Shown here one piece after another: positions 14,744-21,955 of a DNA stretch of 25,817 bases. The position numbers were made by a program, and so were the translations under genes. How positions within the stretch are numbered: position 1 is the stretch's first letter; each line of letters begins with the position of its first letter. Origin of the DNA: JAEUSG01 sp964590225 (GTDB taxonomy: Bacteria > Fibrobacterota > OXYB2-FULL-49-7 > JAEUSG01). The notes beneath the pieces were generated by a model. It did not search any database and was not told the DNA's origin. It saw only the letters and a program-made list of their open reading frames with translations. Location of the stretch: NCBI GenBank assembly GCA_964590225.1, contig CAZPWS010000047.1:1-25817 (forward strand), in the 5' to 3' direction.

Positions 14744-15058
14744 ATGGCAGTAAAGAAAGTAGCAAAGAAAGCGGTAAAAAAGGCCGCTCCGGCAAAGAAG
14801 AGTGCTCGCAAACCTAATGCAGCATTCATGGCTCCAGTTACTCCGAGCGATGCTCTCGCCGAAGTTGTAGGCGCAAAACCAATTCCTAGAACTGAAATCA
14901 CAAAGAAGCTCTGGGCTTACATCAAAAAGAATGGCTTGCAGGACGCCAAGAACAAGAGAAACATTAATGCTGACGACAAATTAAAAGTGGTATTCGGCGG
15001 CAAGAAAACAGTTTCCATGTTCGAAATGACAAAACTTGTTGGCAAGCACCTGAAATAA
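14744..15058 (+). CDS. SWIB/MDM2-domain protein with Lys/Ala-rich tail
   Basis: Small protein of 104 residues. Residues 1-27 are Lys/Ala-rich, like a histone H1 or HU tail. Residues about 28-103 are a SWIB/MDM2 fold: FMAPVTPSDALAEVVG, then PRTEITKKLWAYIKKNGLQD, then INADDKLKVVFGG and MFEMTKLVGKHL. In eukaryotes this fold sits in chromatin remodelling complexes; in bacteria its role is unclear, but the basic tail suggests DNA binding or nucleoid structure. GAGGAG lies six bases before the ATG, the best ribosome site in this part of the window, and an intrinsic terminator follows, so it is probably well expressed as its own unit. Confidence 0.92.
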   Translation: MAVKKVAKKAVKKAAPAKKSARKPNAAFMAPVTPSDALAEVVGAKPIPRTEITKKLWAYIKKNGLQDAKNKRNINADDKLKVVFGGKKTVSMFEMTKLVGKHLK

Positions 15059-15085
15059 TCTTCAGGCAACAATTAAGTAATTGAA

Positions 15086-15120
15086 GGGTTTCGCTGTTGT
15101 TTACGGCGAGACCCTTTTTT
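15086..15120 (+). terminator. Rho-independent terminator after the SWIB gene
   Basis: GGGTTTCGC (15086-15094) pairs with GCGAGACCC (15106-15114), nine pairs with one G-U, an 11-base loop, and a run of six T's at 15115-15120. It ends just 12 bases before the next start codon. Confidence 0.85.
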
Positions 15121-15131
15121 ATTTTCAACTA

Positions 15132-16166
15132 ATGATCACTAAAAATGTTGTTCTTCCTATAGTAATCTCTGTAGAAGAGAATGTTTATTGCAGAATTCCT
15201 TCAATCATAGCCGCAAAAGGTCTTGTTTTTACAAATCCTCTTGTTGTGTCAGGTAGAGGGGCAACTAAGGCAATTGCTGAAAAGTTGGCCATCCACATCA
15301 AGACTAGTCATAAGCCCCTCTCGGTAAAGGACGCATCTATTGACGAGATAGAACGGATACAAAACCAGATAATTGAGCACGGCTACGACTCTCTATTCGC
15401 GGTAGGTGGCGGTAAAGCTATTGACGCAGGAAAATATGCAGCATTCCTATGCGGAATAAATTTCATTTCCATTCCAACTGCTGTCTCCAACGACGGTATA
15501 GCCTCGCCTGTTGCGGTAATAGAAAACAGAGGACGAACCGAAAGCAGAATGACGACCATACCCACCGCACTCATAGCAGATTTGTCAATAATATCCAAGG
15601 CTCCTGTTTCTACAACAAAATCAGGGATTGGTGATTTGATTTCCAATCTTTCCGCTTCGCTCGATTGGAAGCTTGCCTCAGTTGTAAAAAAAGAGCCCTA
15701 CGACGCGCTTACTGCTTCTATGGCAGAAAGTGCGGCCTACAAACTAATAGGCGCCACTCCTTTGTCGCTTAGAGATCACCGGTTCCTGCAAGCATTCATT
15801 GAAGGGCTTATTATGAGCGGAACAGCGATGGCAATACATGGCAGTTCACGCCCCAGCTCTGGAGCAGAGCATATGATATCGCACGCAATCGACTCACTAT
15901 ATGACTCGCCAGGATCCCATGGTGAACAATGCGGTATAGCAACGCTCTTTACTCTTGCCCTACACTCGCTTCCTATTGAGCAAATTAAAAAAGTCGTTGA
16001 AAAACTTGATCTTAAGAAGAGACCATCCGATATCAATCTTTCAAAAAAAGAATTTCTCAGGGCAGTTTCGAAAGCGCCGGCAACAAGACCGGGAAGATTT
16101 TCAATACTCGATAGAACGACTACAAAAGAACACGAAAACGCATATTCAATAGCCTTTGAAGAATGA
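15132..16166 (+). CDS. egsA: Glycerol-1-phosphate dehydrogenase (EgsA/AraM family)
   Basis: Zinc enzyme that reduces dihydroxyacetone phosphate to sn-glycerol-1-phosphate, the backbone stereochemistry of archaeal lipids. The 344 residues carry the family motifs: VGGGKAIDAGKY (91-102, nucleotide loop), SNDGIASP (119-126), SGIGDLISN with metal ligand Asp168, GAEHMISHAID with His247, and GSHGEQCG with His263. The Asp/His/His zinc set is complete, so it should be active. Bacterial members include B. subtilis AraM. The ATG at 15132 is chosen; a TTG at 15081 would put the start inside the terminator stem. No ribosome site is visible. Its stop overlaps the next gene's start (ATGA). No prenyltransferase is in view, so the fate of the product is unknown. 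Confidence 0.9.
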   Translation: MITKNVVLPIVISVEENVYCRIPSIIAAKGLVFTNPLVVSGRGATKAIAEKLAIHIKTSHKPLSVKDASIDEIERIQNQIIEHGYDSLFAVGGGKAIDAGKYAAFLCGINFISIPTAVSNDGIASPVAVIENRGRTESRMTTIPTALIADLSIISKAPVSTTKSGIGDLISNLSASLDWKLASVVKKEPYDALTASMAESAAYKLIGATPLSLRDHRFLQAFIEGLIMSGTAMAIHGSSRPSSGAEHMISHAIDSLYDSPGSHGEQCGIATLFTLALHSLPIEQIKKVVEKLDLKKRPSDINLSKKEFLRAVSKAPATRPGRFSILDRTTTKEHENAYSIAFEE

Positions 16167-17908
16167 GAACCCTTCGTTTTTTTGTATTAGCACTGCTATT
16201 TCCCCTCACAATCGTTAATTCTGAAATTGGCAACGCCTATTGTTACAGATGTCATAAAACCATTTATGAAGAATGGACGGACAACAGCGAAAAAAAGAGC
16301 TGCGAATCGTGCCATGGTATTGGCCTACAGCACACACTTAAGCCATCCAAGGACAATATCAAGGTAGCTAGACAGAAAGGGTTTTCACACCGCGGCAAAG
16401 GTGGTGCCGCCAAAAGCGCAACAAGAAAAGTAAAAATAGAGCTTTTTGTCATGAGCCTTTGTCCGTACGGCATAGAAGCAGAGAATATTATACTGCCCAT
16501 TATGGAAAAGTGGCGTGAATTTGTTGACTTCAAACTATACCATATAGCACACGAAAGGGGTAGAGCTTCCGATAATGCGACAAAAGGGGAGCTTCCGCCC
16601 GATGCAGGAAAATGCGAGAGTAGTAGCTCATTGGATATGGATGGAACTGATAAATTTGTGAGCCTGCATGGCCTTTCCGAAGTATTGGAAGGAATAAGAC
16701 AAACGGTAATTCAGGAAATGTTTCCAAGGCATTTGCCATTATATATCTTGCAAAGAAACCGATATATTAGAGAAGACTGGAAAAAAGCTGCAAGACAATC
16801 AGGAATGACAGACTCAATAATCAGCCTGATCAGTAGAGCTGCGGACTCAAAGAAGGGTGATTCTCTCTTTTTGGAAAACATATCTTATTGTAATGACAGA
16901 GCCATTCATGGCTCCCCAACTATTTTTATCAATGACCGTGAGTTTATAGATAAAATAGACGCATATTCTATAGAACGCCTTTTCTGCAACTCATCAACGA
17001 GAAACGACACTCTCTGCAAATCATTTCCTGCTTGCGGTATAGACACCGATTGCAAAAAAAATGGCTATGAGGGAAAGTGTCTGAATCCCCGTACCACGAA
17101 AGCAAAGTGTGAGTTTATGAAGGCAATAAGATTCACCGTCACCATACTAAACGATGATACCTGTAGGTTGTGCCACACAGGAAACATCGTGCGAGAAATT
17201 ATAAACCGTTTTCCCTCTGCACAATTTAACCATTTAGACATAAACTCTGCTGACGGGATCAAGTGGATTAATAAGTATTCACCTACCGCTTACCCATCAT
17301 TTTTCTTTGAAAGCCGCGCAGAAAAAAGCAAAAAATTCAATGAAATCATCCATACCTTTACAAAAACAGGTGACCAATACCTCCTTAACAACTCCATAGT
17401 AAAAACATATCACTATATCAATACTGAAGTTATAAATAGCAAACTTGAAATTATAGGATCACCGTACTATCCCCCTTTTGTGGAAATGGTCAGGAACATG
17501 GCTCCACTTCTGTTAGACACCCTTAAGGAGCTAACTGTTTATGTCCGCCCATCCATTATTGACCGTGACGATATGTTTGAGGATGCAGAAGCAAAAAGGA
17601 TTATCGCGATTAACAAACTACCGAAGGAGAGCATAATTAAATACCTGCTTTGCCGCGGCAATCAGCTTCAGCAAAGATTTGAATCCGACAAGGAAGAATC
17701 TGCTAATGAATGGAAGAAGTGCGCCATTAAGCACGGATTGGATACCACCGAGATAATGACAATGATCTATACTGACAATAAAACATTATTATATAACAAC
17801 AGAGATGATAATCCCGTAGAGCCAACATTTGTTCTTAAGAATAAATTCCGAATTCAAGGGTACAACAGCTATATACACGATATAATCAAATCACTCTTGC
17901 GACAATAG
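16163..17908 (+). CDS. Exported di-heme-motif protein with thioredoxin/DsbA-like domains
   Basis: Unrecognised architecture, 581 residues, probably periplasmic. Residues 1-25 form a signal peptide. Two c-type heme motifs follow: C27-x2-C30-H31 and C47-x2-C50-H51. Residues about 90-275 look DsbA/GILT-like: KIELFVMSLCPYG with single active Cys100, and a cis-Pro-type SPTIFIND at 251-258. A Cys-rich strip follows (C285, C291, C297, C306, C316). Residues about 322-400 are thioredoxin-like with C334-x2-C337-H338 and a cis-Pro site YPSFFF. Residues about 427-581 repeat the DsbA-like fold, but the active site is YYPPF with no Cys; EWKKCAIKHGL echoes DWKKAARQSGM of the first copy. It overlaps the lipid dehydrogenase gene by four bases. 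A redox role in protein thiols or electron transfer is inferred. Confidence 0.7.
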   Translation: MRTLRFFVLALLFPLTIVNSEIGNAYCYRCHKTIYEEWTDNSEKKSCESCHGIGLQHTLKPSKDNIKVARQKGFSHRGKGGAAKSATRKVKIELFVMSLCPYGIEAENIILPIMEKWREFVDFKLYHIAHERGRASDNATKGELPPDAGKCESSSSLDMDGTDKFVSLHGLSEVLEGIRQTVIQEMFPRHLPLYILQRNRYIREDWKKAARQSGMTDSIISLISRAADSKKGDSLFLENISYCNDRAIHGSPTIFINDREFIDKIDAYSIERLFCNSSTRNDTLCKSFPACGIDTDCKKNGYEGKCLNPRTTKAKCEFMKAIRFTVTILNDDTCRLCHTGNIVREIINRFPSAQFNHLDINSADGIKWINKYSPTAYPSFFFESRAEKSKKFNEIIHTFTKTGDQYLLNNSIVKTYHYINTEVINSKLEIIGSPYYPPFVEMVRNMAPLLLDTLKELTVYVRPSIIDRDDMFEDAEAKRIIAINKLPKESIIKYLLCRGNQLQQRFESDKEESANEWKKCAIKHGLDTTEIMTMIYTDNKTLLYNNRDDNPVEPTFVLKNKFRIQGYNSYIHDIIKSLLRQ

Positions 17909-17938
17909 CAGACAATCATTGCCATCCGCGACATCTTA

Positions 17939-17954
17939 ATGTATATTTATACAT
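17939..17954. promoter_or_regulatory. Palindromic operator-like site before the HTH-EIIA gene
   Basis: ATGTATA and TATACAT flank a two-base centre, a near-perfect 16-bp palindrome that ends one base before the ATG at 17956. Its position suggests autoregulation by the HTH protein or a translation-start hairpin. Confidence 0.5.
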
Positions 17955-17955
17955 C

Positions 17956-18627
17956 ATGCAACTTACTGTCAGAGATGTCGCACAATTTCTTGGTGTTTCG
18001 GAACGGACCGTTTATAGGTACATCCAGTCTAACTCCATACCAGCCTACAAGATACAGGAACAGTATAGGTTTAATCGCGCAGAAATACTTGAGTGGGCAA
18101 CCTCGCGAAGAATGACTGTACACCCTGAAATATTTCACGAACCAGAAACTTCCGCGGTGCCACTACCTACAGTAACAGACTCCATAAGAATGGGGGGAAT
18201 ACATTACAGGCTTGAAGGAAATGATAAAGCGTCTGTTCTCAAAAACATGGTCGATACCATGCATATACCCGCCGAGGTTGATCGCGACTACCTTTATAAA
18301 GTTCTTTTAGCCAGAGAGGCCCTCGCCTCTACCGGTATAGGCGAAGGAATAGCTATACCCCATGTTAGAAATCCCATTGTGCTAAATGTTGCGAGCCCAC
18401 TTCTTGCTTTGTTTTTTCTTGAGAACCAGATTGATTTTGAAGCCATAGATGGCAAACCCGTTTTCTGTCTCTTTACTCTTATTAGCCCCACAGTTAGGGC
18501 ACACCTGCATTTACTTTCAAGACTCTCCTTCGCTCTAAAAAATGGCTCCTTTCGTGAAATGCTTACCCAACAGGCTTCTCGCGAAGAGATATTCAGGGGA
18601 ATTGCAGAAATTGAAGCTTCTTTTTGA
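17956..18627 (+). CDS. HTH (excisionase-like) fused to PTS EIIA type 2 (PtsN-like) domain
   Basis: Regulator of 223 residues. Residues 1-52 are an excisionase/MerR-type helix-turn-helix (LTVRDVAQFLGVSERTVYRY, then YRFNRAEILEWA). Residues about 78-220 form a PtsN/EIIA-mannitol domain: REALASTGIGEGIAIPH with the phosphoacceptor His136, the conserved EAIDGKPVFCLF strand, and HLHLLSRLSFAL with the second conserved His. So the protein can both bind DNA and, in principle, be phosphorylated by HPr or NPr. No PTS genes are in the window. Its 3' end overlaps the start of the hyfB-like gene, so it is likely translated with the Ehr-type complex and may control it. The start has no ribosome site but a palindrome just upstream. 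Confidence 0.9.
   Translation: MQLTVRDVAQFLGVSERTVYRYIQSNSIPAYKIQEQYRFNRAEILEWATSRRMTVHPEIFHEPETSAVPLPTVTDSIRMGGIHYRLEGNDKASVLKNMVDTMHIPAEVDRDYLYKVLLAREALASTGIGEGIAIPHVRNPIVLNVASPLLALFFLENQIDFEAIDGKPVFCLFTLISPTVRAHLHLLSRLSFALKNGSFREMLTQQASREEIFRGIAEIEASF
18595..18600 (+). promoter_or_regulatory. Candidate ribosome site for the hyfB-like gene
   Basis: AGGGGA ends ten bases before TTG 18611, and one base before TTG 18602. It lies within the HTH-EIIA gene. It is the only ribosome-site match near the start of the first transmembrane segment. Confidence 0.45.
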
Positions 18628-20392
18628 CCCTCTCTCCAACTTATTCATCTTACTTCTTATTGTTCTAACCGTTCCATCTGTATTTTTTTCAATTGGCTAT
18701 ACGAAACACGAAAAACCATTTAGAAAACTGGTCTTCTTCTCTTTTTTCATTCTACTTTTTATATCACTTACCGGTGTTTTCTTATCAAGAAATGTTATTG
18801 GTTTTCTGATTTTCTGGGAATTAATGACTCTAACCTCATTCGCACTCGTGGTATTTTACCATGAAGATGGTACCGTTCGTAAAAGCGGTTGGTATTATCT
18901 TACAGCAAGCCAAGCTGGAACTGCACTCCTTTTTATATTCTTTTCGATCCTGAAAAAAGGGGCACCATCATGGGATTTCGTCGCACTGGCTAATGCTGCC
19001 GCAACGCTGGATAAAAGCACCTCTGTAAAACTCTTTATACTGGCACTTGCCGGTTTCGGAGTGAAAGCAGGCATTGTACCTCTACACATATGGCTTCCCA
19101 AAGCACATCCGGCAGCTCCCGCTCCCGTTTCGGCAATAATGTCTGGTGTACTCATAAAGGCAGGTATTTATGGCATTTTATTAACCCTATTTATGCTCTG
19201 TTCGTCAATCACTACTGCTGGCTGGATTCTACTTATTGTCGGCGCTTTAACGGCAGTTACAGGAAGCATTCTCGCCGTTTCACAAGAAAACATAAAGCGT
19301 CTTCTTGCATATTCGAGTATTGAGAATATCGGCATAATAATCATGGGGCTCGCTCTTTTTGTTATCAGCAACTCCAAAGGATTAACATATGTGTCCTTAA
19401 TCGCTCTCACCGGCTCGATATTTCACATTATCAGCCACGGAGTGTTTAAAGGACTCCTCTTCCTTTCTGCCGGCTCTATCCAAACAAGAACGGGAACAGT
19501 AAACATGGAATGGCTTGGCGGTCTTGCCAAAAAGATGCCCTTTACTGCATTAGGAACATACATAGGTGCTCACAGCATGGCAGCAATTCCACCTCTTTCA
19601 GGCTTTATCGGGGAAGCACTGATATTCATTGCAGCATTTACCGGAGTTATAGAATCTTCATCCGTGGCAAGTGCGGGCATAGTGACGGTTGTGGCCATCG
19701 CACTCGCAGGTGGCTTGGCAGCGATAATTGCAGCAAAGCTCTTTTCAATCACATTTCTCGGGAACGCAAGGTCGGAAGAGTCTGTAAAGGCAAGCGAAAG
19801 TGGTCGTTCAATATTTACTCCAATCATATTTCTTGCCGTAATATCAATACTATTTATTCCACTTGCCCCACAAATATTTAAACTCATTATTTTACCTATT
19901 CTGCGAAATGTTCCATCTATTTCCGGCACAATGGCCATCTCCGAAGCAATACCAGCCATCCAATCAAAGGTCAATACTATAACTATTGTCAACGGTGCCT
20001 TTGTGACAATCTTCTTATGCATGGTATTGGTTCGCCATGCAATTAGTAAAAAAACTATAAAAAAGACCGGGCTAACATGGGATTGCGGTTACGAGAAACC
20101 ATCTGTATCCATGCAGTACACTGGCTCCTCATTTGTGCAGCCAATATCTGATATGTTCTTTTTCTTTCTCCGTAATAGTAAAAAGACCGAAATAAAAGGA
20201 AACTATTTTCCATCGAATGGAAGCTTTTCCACAGAAGCAAGCGATGCTTTTGAATCGCAGTTAATCCACCCATTTTTTTCATCTATATCAAGAAGAATGG
20301 AGAATGTCCGCATTTTCCAACATGGCAGACTCCGTTTTTATGTTCTGTACATTGCTATAACTCTTGTTGTTTTACTTTTATGGAAATTATAA
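18611..20392 (+). CDS. hyfB: HyfB/HycC-like (NuoL/M family) antiporter-like membrane subunit
   Basis: Membrane subunit of a hydrogenase-4/formate-hydrogenlyase-type complex, about 593 residues, with some 14 hydrophobic helices. Ion-path motifs are kept: FWELMTLTSFALV (helix 5 Glu), GFGVKAGIVPLHIWLPKAHP (Lys and His), LLAYSSIENIG, and HIISHGVFKGLLFL (Lys). The C-terminal tail is the HyfB type: TWDCGYE, MQYTGSSFVQP, then a final helix LYIAITLVVLLLW. The first two helices of the family appear to be missing: the protein opens at FDPLSNLFILLLIV, which aligns with helix 3 of its relatives. TTG 18611 is my choice of start; an ATG at 18542 in the overlap with the HTH gene and a TTG at 18602 are alternatives. 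It overlaps hyfC by 13 bases. Confidence 0.88.
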   Translation: MKLLFDPLSNLFILLLIVLTVPSVFFSIGYTKHEKPFRKLVFFSFFILLFISLTGVFLSRNVIGFLIFWELMTLTSFALVVFYHEDGTVRKSGWYYLTASQAGTALLFIFFSILKKGAPSWDFVALANAAATLDKSTSVKLFILALAGFGVKAGIVPLHIWLPKAHPAAPAPVSAIMSGVLIKAGIYGILLTLFMLCSSITTAGWILLIVGALTAVTGSILAVSQENIKRLLAYSSIENIGIIIMGLALFVISNSKGLTYVSLIALTGSIFHIISHGVFKGLLFLSAGSIQTRTGTVNMEWLGGLAKKMPFTALGTYIGAHSMAAIPPLSGFIGEALIFIAAFTGVIESSSVASAGIVTVVAIALAGGLAAIIAAKLFSITFLGNARSEESVKASESGRSIFTPIIFLAVISILFIPLAPQIFKLIILPILRNVPSISGTMAISEAIPAIQSKVNTITIVNGAFVTIFLCMVLVRHAISKKTIKKTGLTWDCGYEKPSVSMQYTGSSFVQPISDMFFFFLRNSKKTEIKGNYFPSNGSFSTEASDAFESQLIHPFFSSISRRMENVRIFQHGRLRFYVLYIAITLVVLLLWKL

Positions 20393-21285
20393 ACCTTTCT
20401 CTGTCTTCGTTTTTGTCGTATATCATAGCTCTTGTATCTGCACCATTGCTACCTGCAATAACATGGAAAGTAAAGGCCTTTTTTGCCGGAAGAAAAGGAG
20501 CTCCATTATTACAAAACTATTTCGACCTATGGAAACTATTCCGAAAAAACTCCATAATAAGCGTCTCAACAACTGCTATCTTTTGGATAGGTCCCTTAAT
20601 CAGCCTTTCCTCTCTCCTTCTCGCACTTCTCTTTGTTCCTCTCTTCGGCAACGAATCTCTTCTCTCCTTTGACGGGGATCCTGTAATAATATGTGCTCTT
20701 CTTGCTTTAAGCCGTTTCTCAACAGTTATGGCTGCAATGGACACAGGAAGCGCATTTGAGGGGATGGGAGCTTCAAGAGAGATGCAATTTGGGGCGCTGA
20801 TCGAACCCGCACTTTTCTTATCGCTATTAAGCGCCTTGCTTGTAACAAATTCTATGTCAACTACCGACATCGCTCTTTCAGTATCCACTCTCCTTTATGC
20901 TAAGAGCGGCCACATACTGATTCTCTGTATAGCATCCTTGTTTATTGCTCTCGCCGTTGAAAGCTGTCGCATACCAGTTGACAATCCTGATACGCATCTC
21001 GAACTCACCATGATTCACGAAGTCATGGTTCTCGATCACTCAGGCGCCGACCTTGGCATTGTGCTGTCCGGTTCATTTGTCAAAACGCTTCTTCTATCAG
21101 CAATACTTGCTAATCTTCTTCCAGAAAAAGCACTTTTCTTACTTTATCTTATTGTAATAGCAATTTTTATTGGAATAATCGAATCCATAATGGCTCGCTT
21201 CCGTTTTGTCCGTATTCCTTCCCTAATTGCAACAGCATTTGGCCTCGCTCTCTTAGCACTATTTCTAACGGCAAGGACACTATAA
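20380..21285 (+). CDS. hyfC: HyfC/HycD-like (NuoH family) membrane subunit
   Basis: Membrane anchor that links the soluble iron-sulfur arm to the antiporter-like subunits, 301 residues, about eight helices. Conserved loops are intact: RKGAPLLQNYFDLWKL (38-53), FEGMGASRE (126-134), ESCRIPVDNP (194-203) and THLELTMIHE (205-214), with the acidic residues needed for coupling. This is the HyfC/HycD type rather than complex I NuoH. It overlaps the end of the hyfB-like gene by 13 bases and is one base from hyfE. Confidence 0.94.
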   Translation: MEIINLSLSSFLSYIIALVSAPLLPAITWKVKAFFAGRKGAPLLQNYFDLWKLFRKNSIISVSTTAIFWIGPLISLSSLLLALLFVPLFGNESLLSFDGDPVIICALLALSRFSTVMAAMDTGSAFEGMGASREMQFGALIEPALFLSLLSALLVTNSMSTTDIALSVSTLLYAKSGHILILCIASLFIALAVESCRIPVDNPDTHLELTMIHEVMVLDHSGADLGIVLSGSFVKTLLLSAILANLLPEKALFLLYLIVIAIFIGIIESIMARFRFVRIPSLIATAFGLALLALFLTARTL

Positions 21286-21286
21286 A

Positions 21287-21955
21287 ATGGGATTAATCGA
21301 CCTGATACTTTTATTTCTGCTTCTTCTTGGGGTGGCCTCTCTTTCTATAGTACGAACAAAAAACCTTATCAAGATTGTTGGTGCCCAAGGCGCGCTTATG
21401 GCTCTACTCCCCCTTTTGTCGCACACTGGTGGTCGTTCTGTTCTCACAATCGCCGTAATAATAACCTCAGCTGCAATAAAAGGATTTGCATTGCCTTTGC
21501 TACTTAACAGGGCCGAAAGAGATACGGGCTACGGTATTAGGGAACAAAACAAAGAGACAAAATCAATATTTCCAGTTATGGCTGGAATTTCTCTTCTTGT
21601 CATTTCTTTTTTTATTGCAGATCGCCTGCCTGTTAATAACGCGACGGCATCAACATTCATATTACCGGTTTCGCTTTATACAATATTTACAGGTTTTATA
21701 CTTATAATTACGAAAGTTCGCGCAATTTCACAAGTAATTGGATACCTCGTTCTTGAAAACGGCATATTCTGCTTCGGTGCAGCCGCGGTAATCGAGCAAC
21801 CGCTACTTGTAGAACTCGGGATCCTGCTTGATGTCTTTGTTGCAGTTTTTGTGATGGGACTAATGCTCTTCCATATCAGCAGAGAATTTGAATCAACCGA
21901 CACTGAGCAGTTGTCAACTCTTTCTGAATGGGATAAGGAGAAGCAGCTATCGTGA
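21287..21955 (+). CDS. hyfE: HyfE-like membrane subunit
   Basis: Membrane subunit of the Hyf type, 222 residues, with about seven helices; it corresponds to the small NuoK-like part of complex I joined to extra helices. The motif GYLVLENGIF (152-161) is characteristic of HyfE, and its Glu is a likely part of the ion path. The C-terminus is charged and cytoplasmic. ATG at 21287 lies one base after hyfC. An AAGGAG near its own 3' end serves the next gene. Confidence 0.9.
   Translation: MGLIDLILLFLLLLGVASLSIVRTKNLIKIVGAQGALMALLPLLSHTGGRSVLTIAVIITSAAIKGFALPLLLNRAERDTGYGIREQNKETKSIFPVMAGISLLVISFFIADRLPVNNATASTFILPVSLYTIFTGFILIITKVRAISQVIGYLVLENGIFCFGAAAVIEQPLLVELGILLDVFVAVFVMGLMLFHISREFESTDTEQLSTLSEWDKEKQLS

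Noticed and set aside
15081..15131. Earlier TTG start for glycerol-1-phosphate dehydrogenase
   Set aside because: The added codons are the terminator hairpin and do not look like the family's N-terminus.
19570..20022. 150-codon minus-strand frame opposite the hyfB-like gene
   Set aside because: A low-complexity antisense shadow of a membrane protein with no recognisable motifs.
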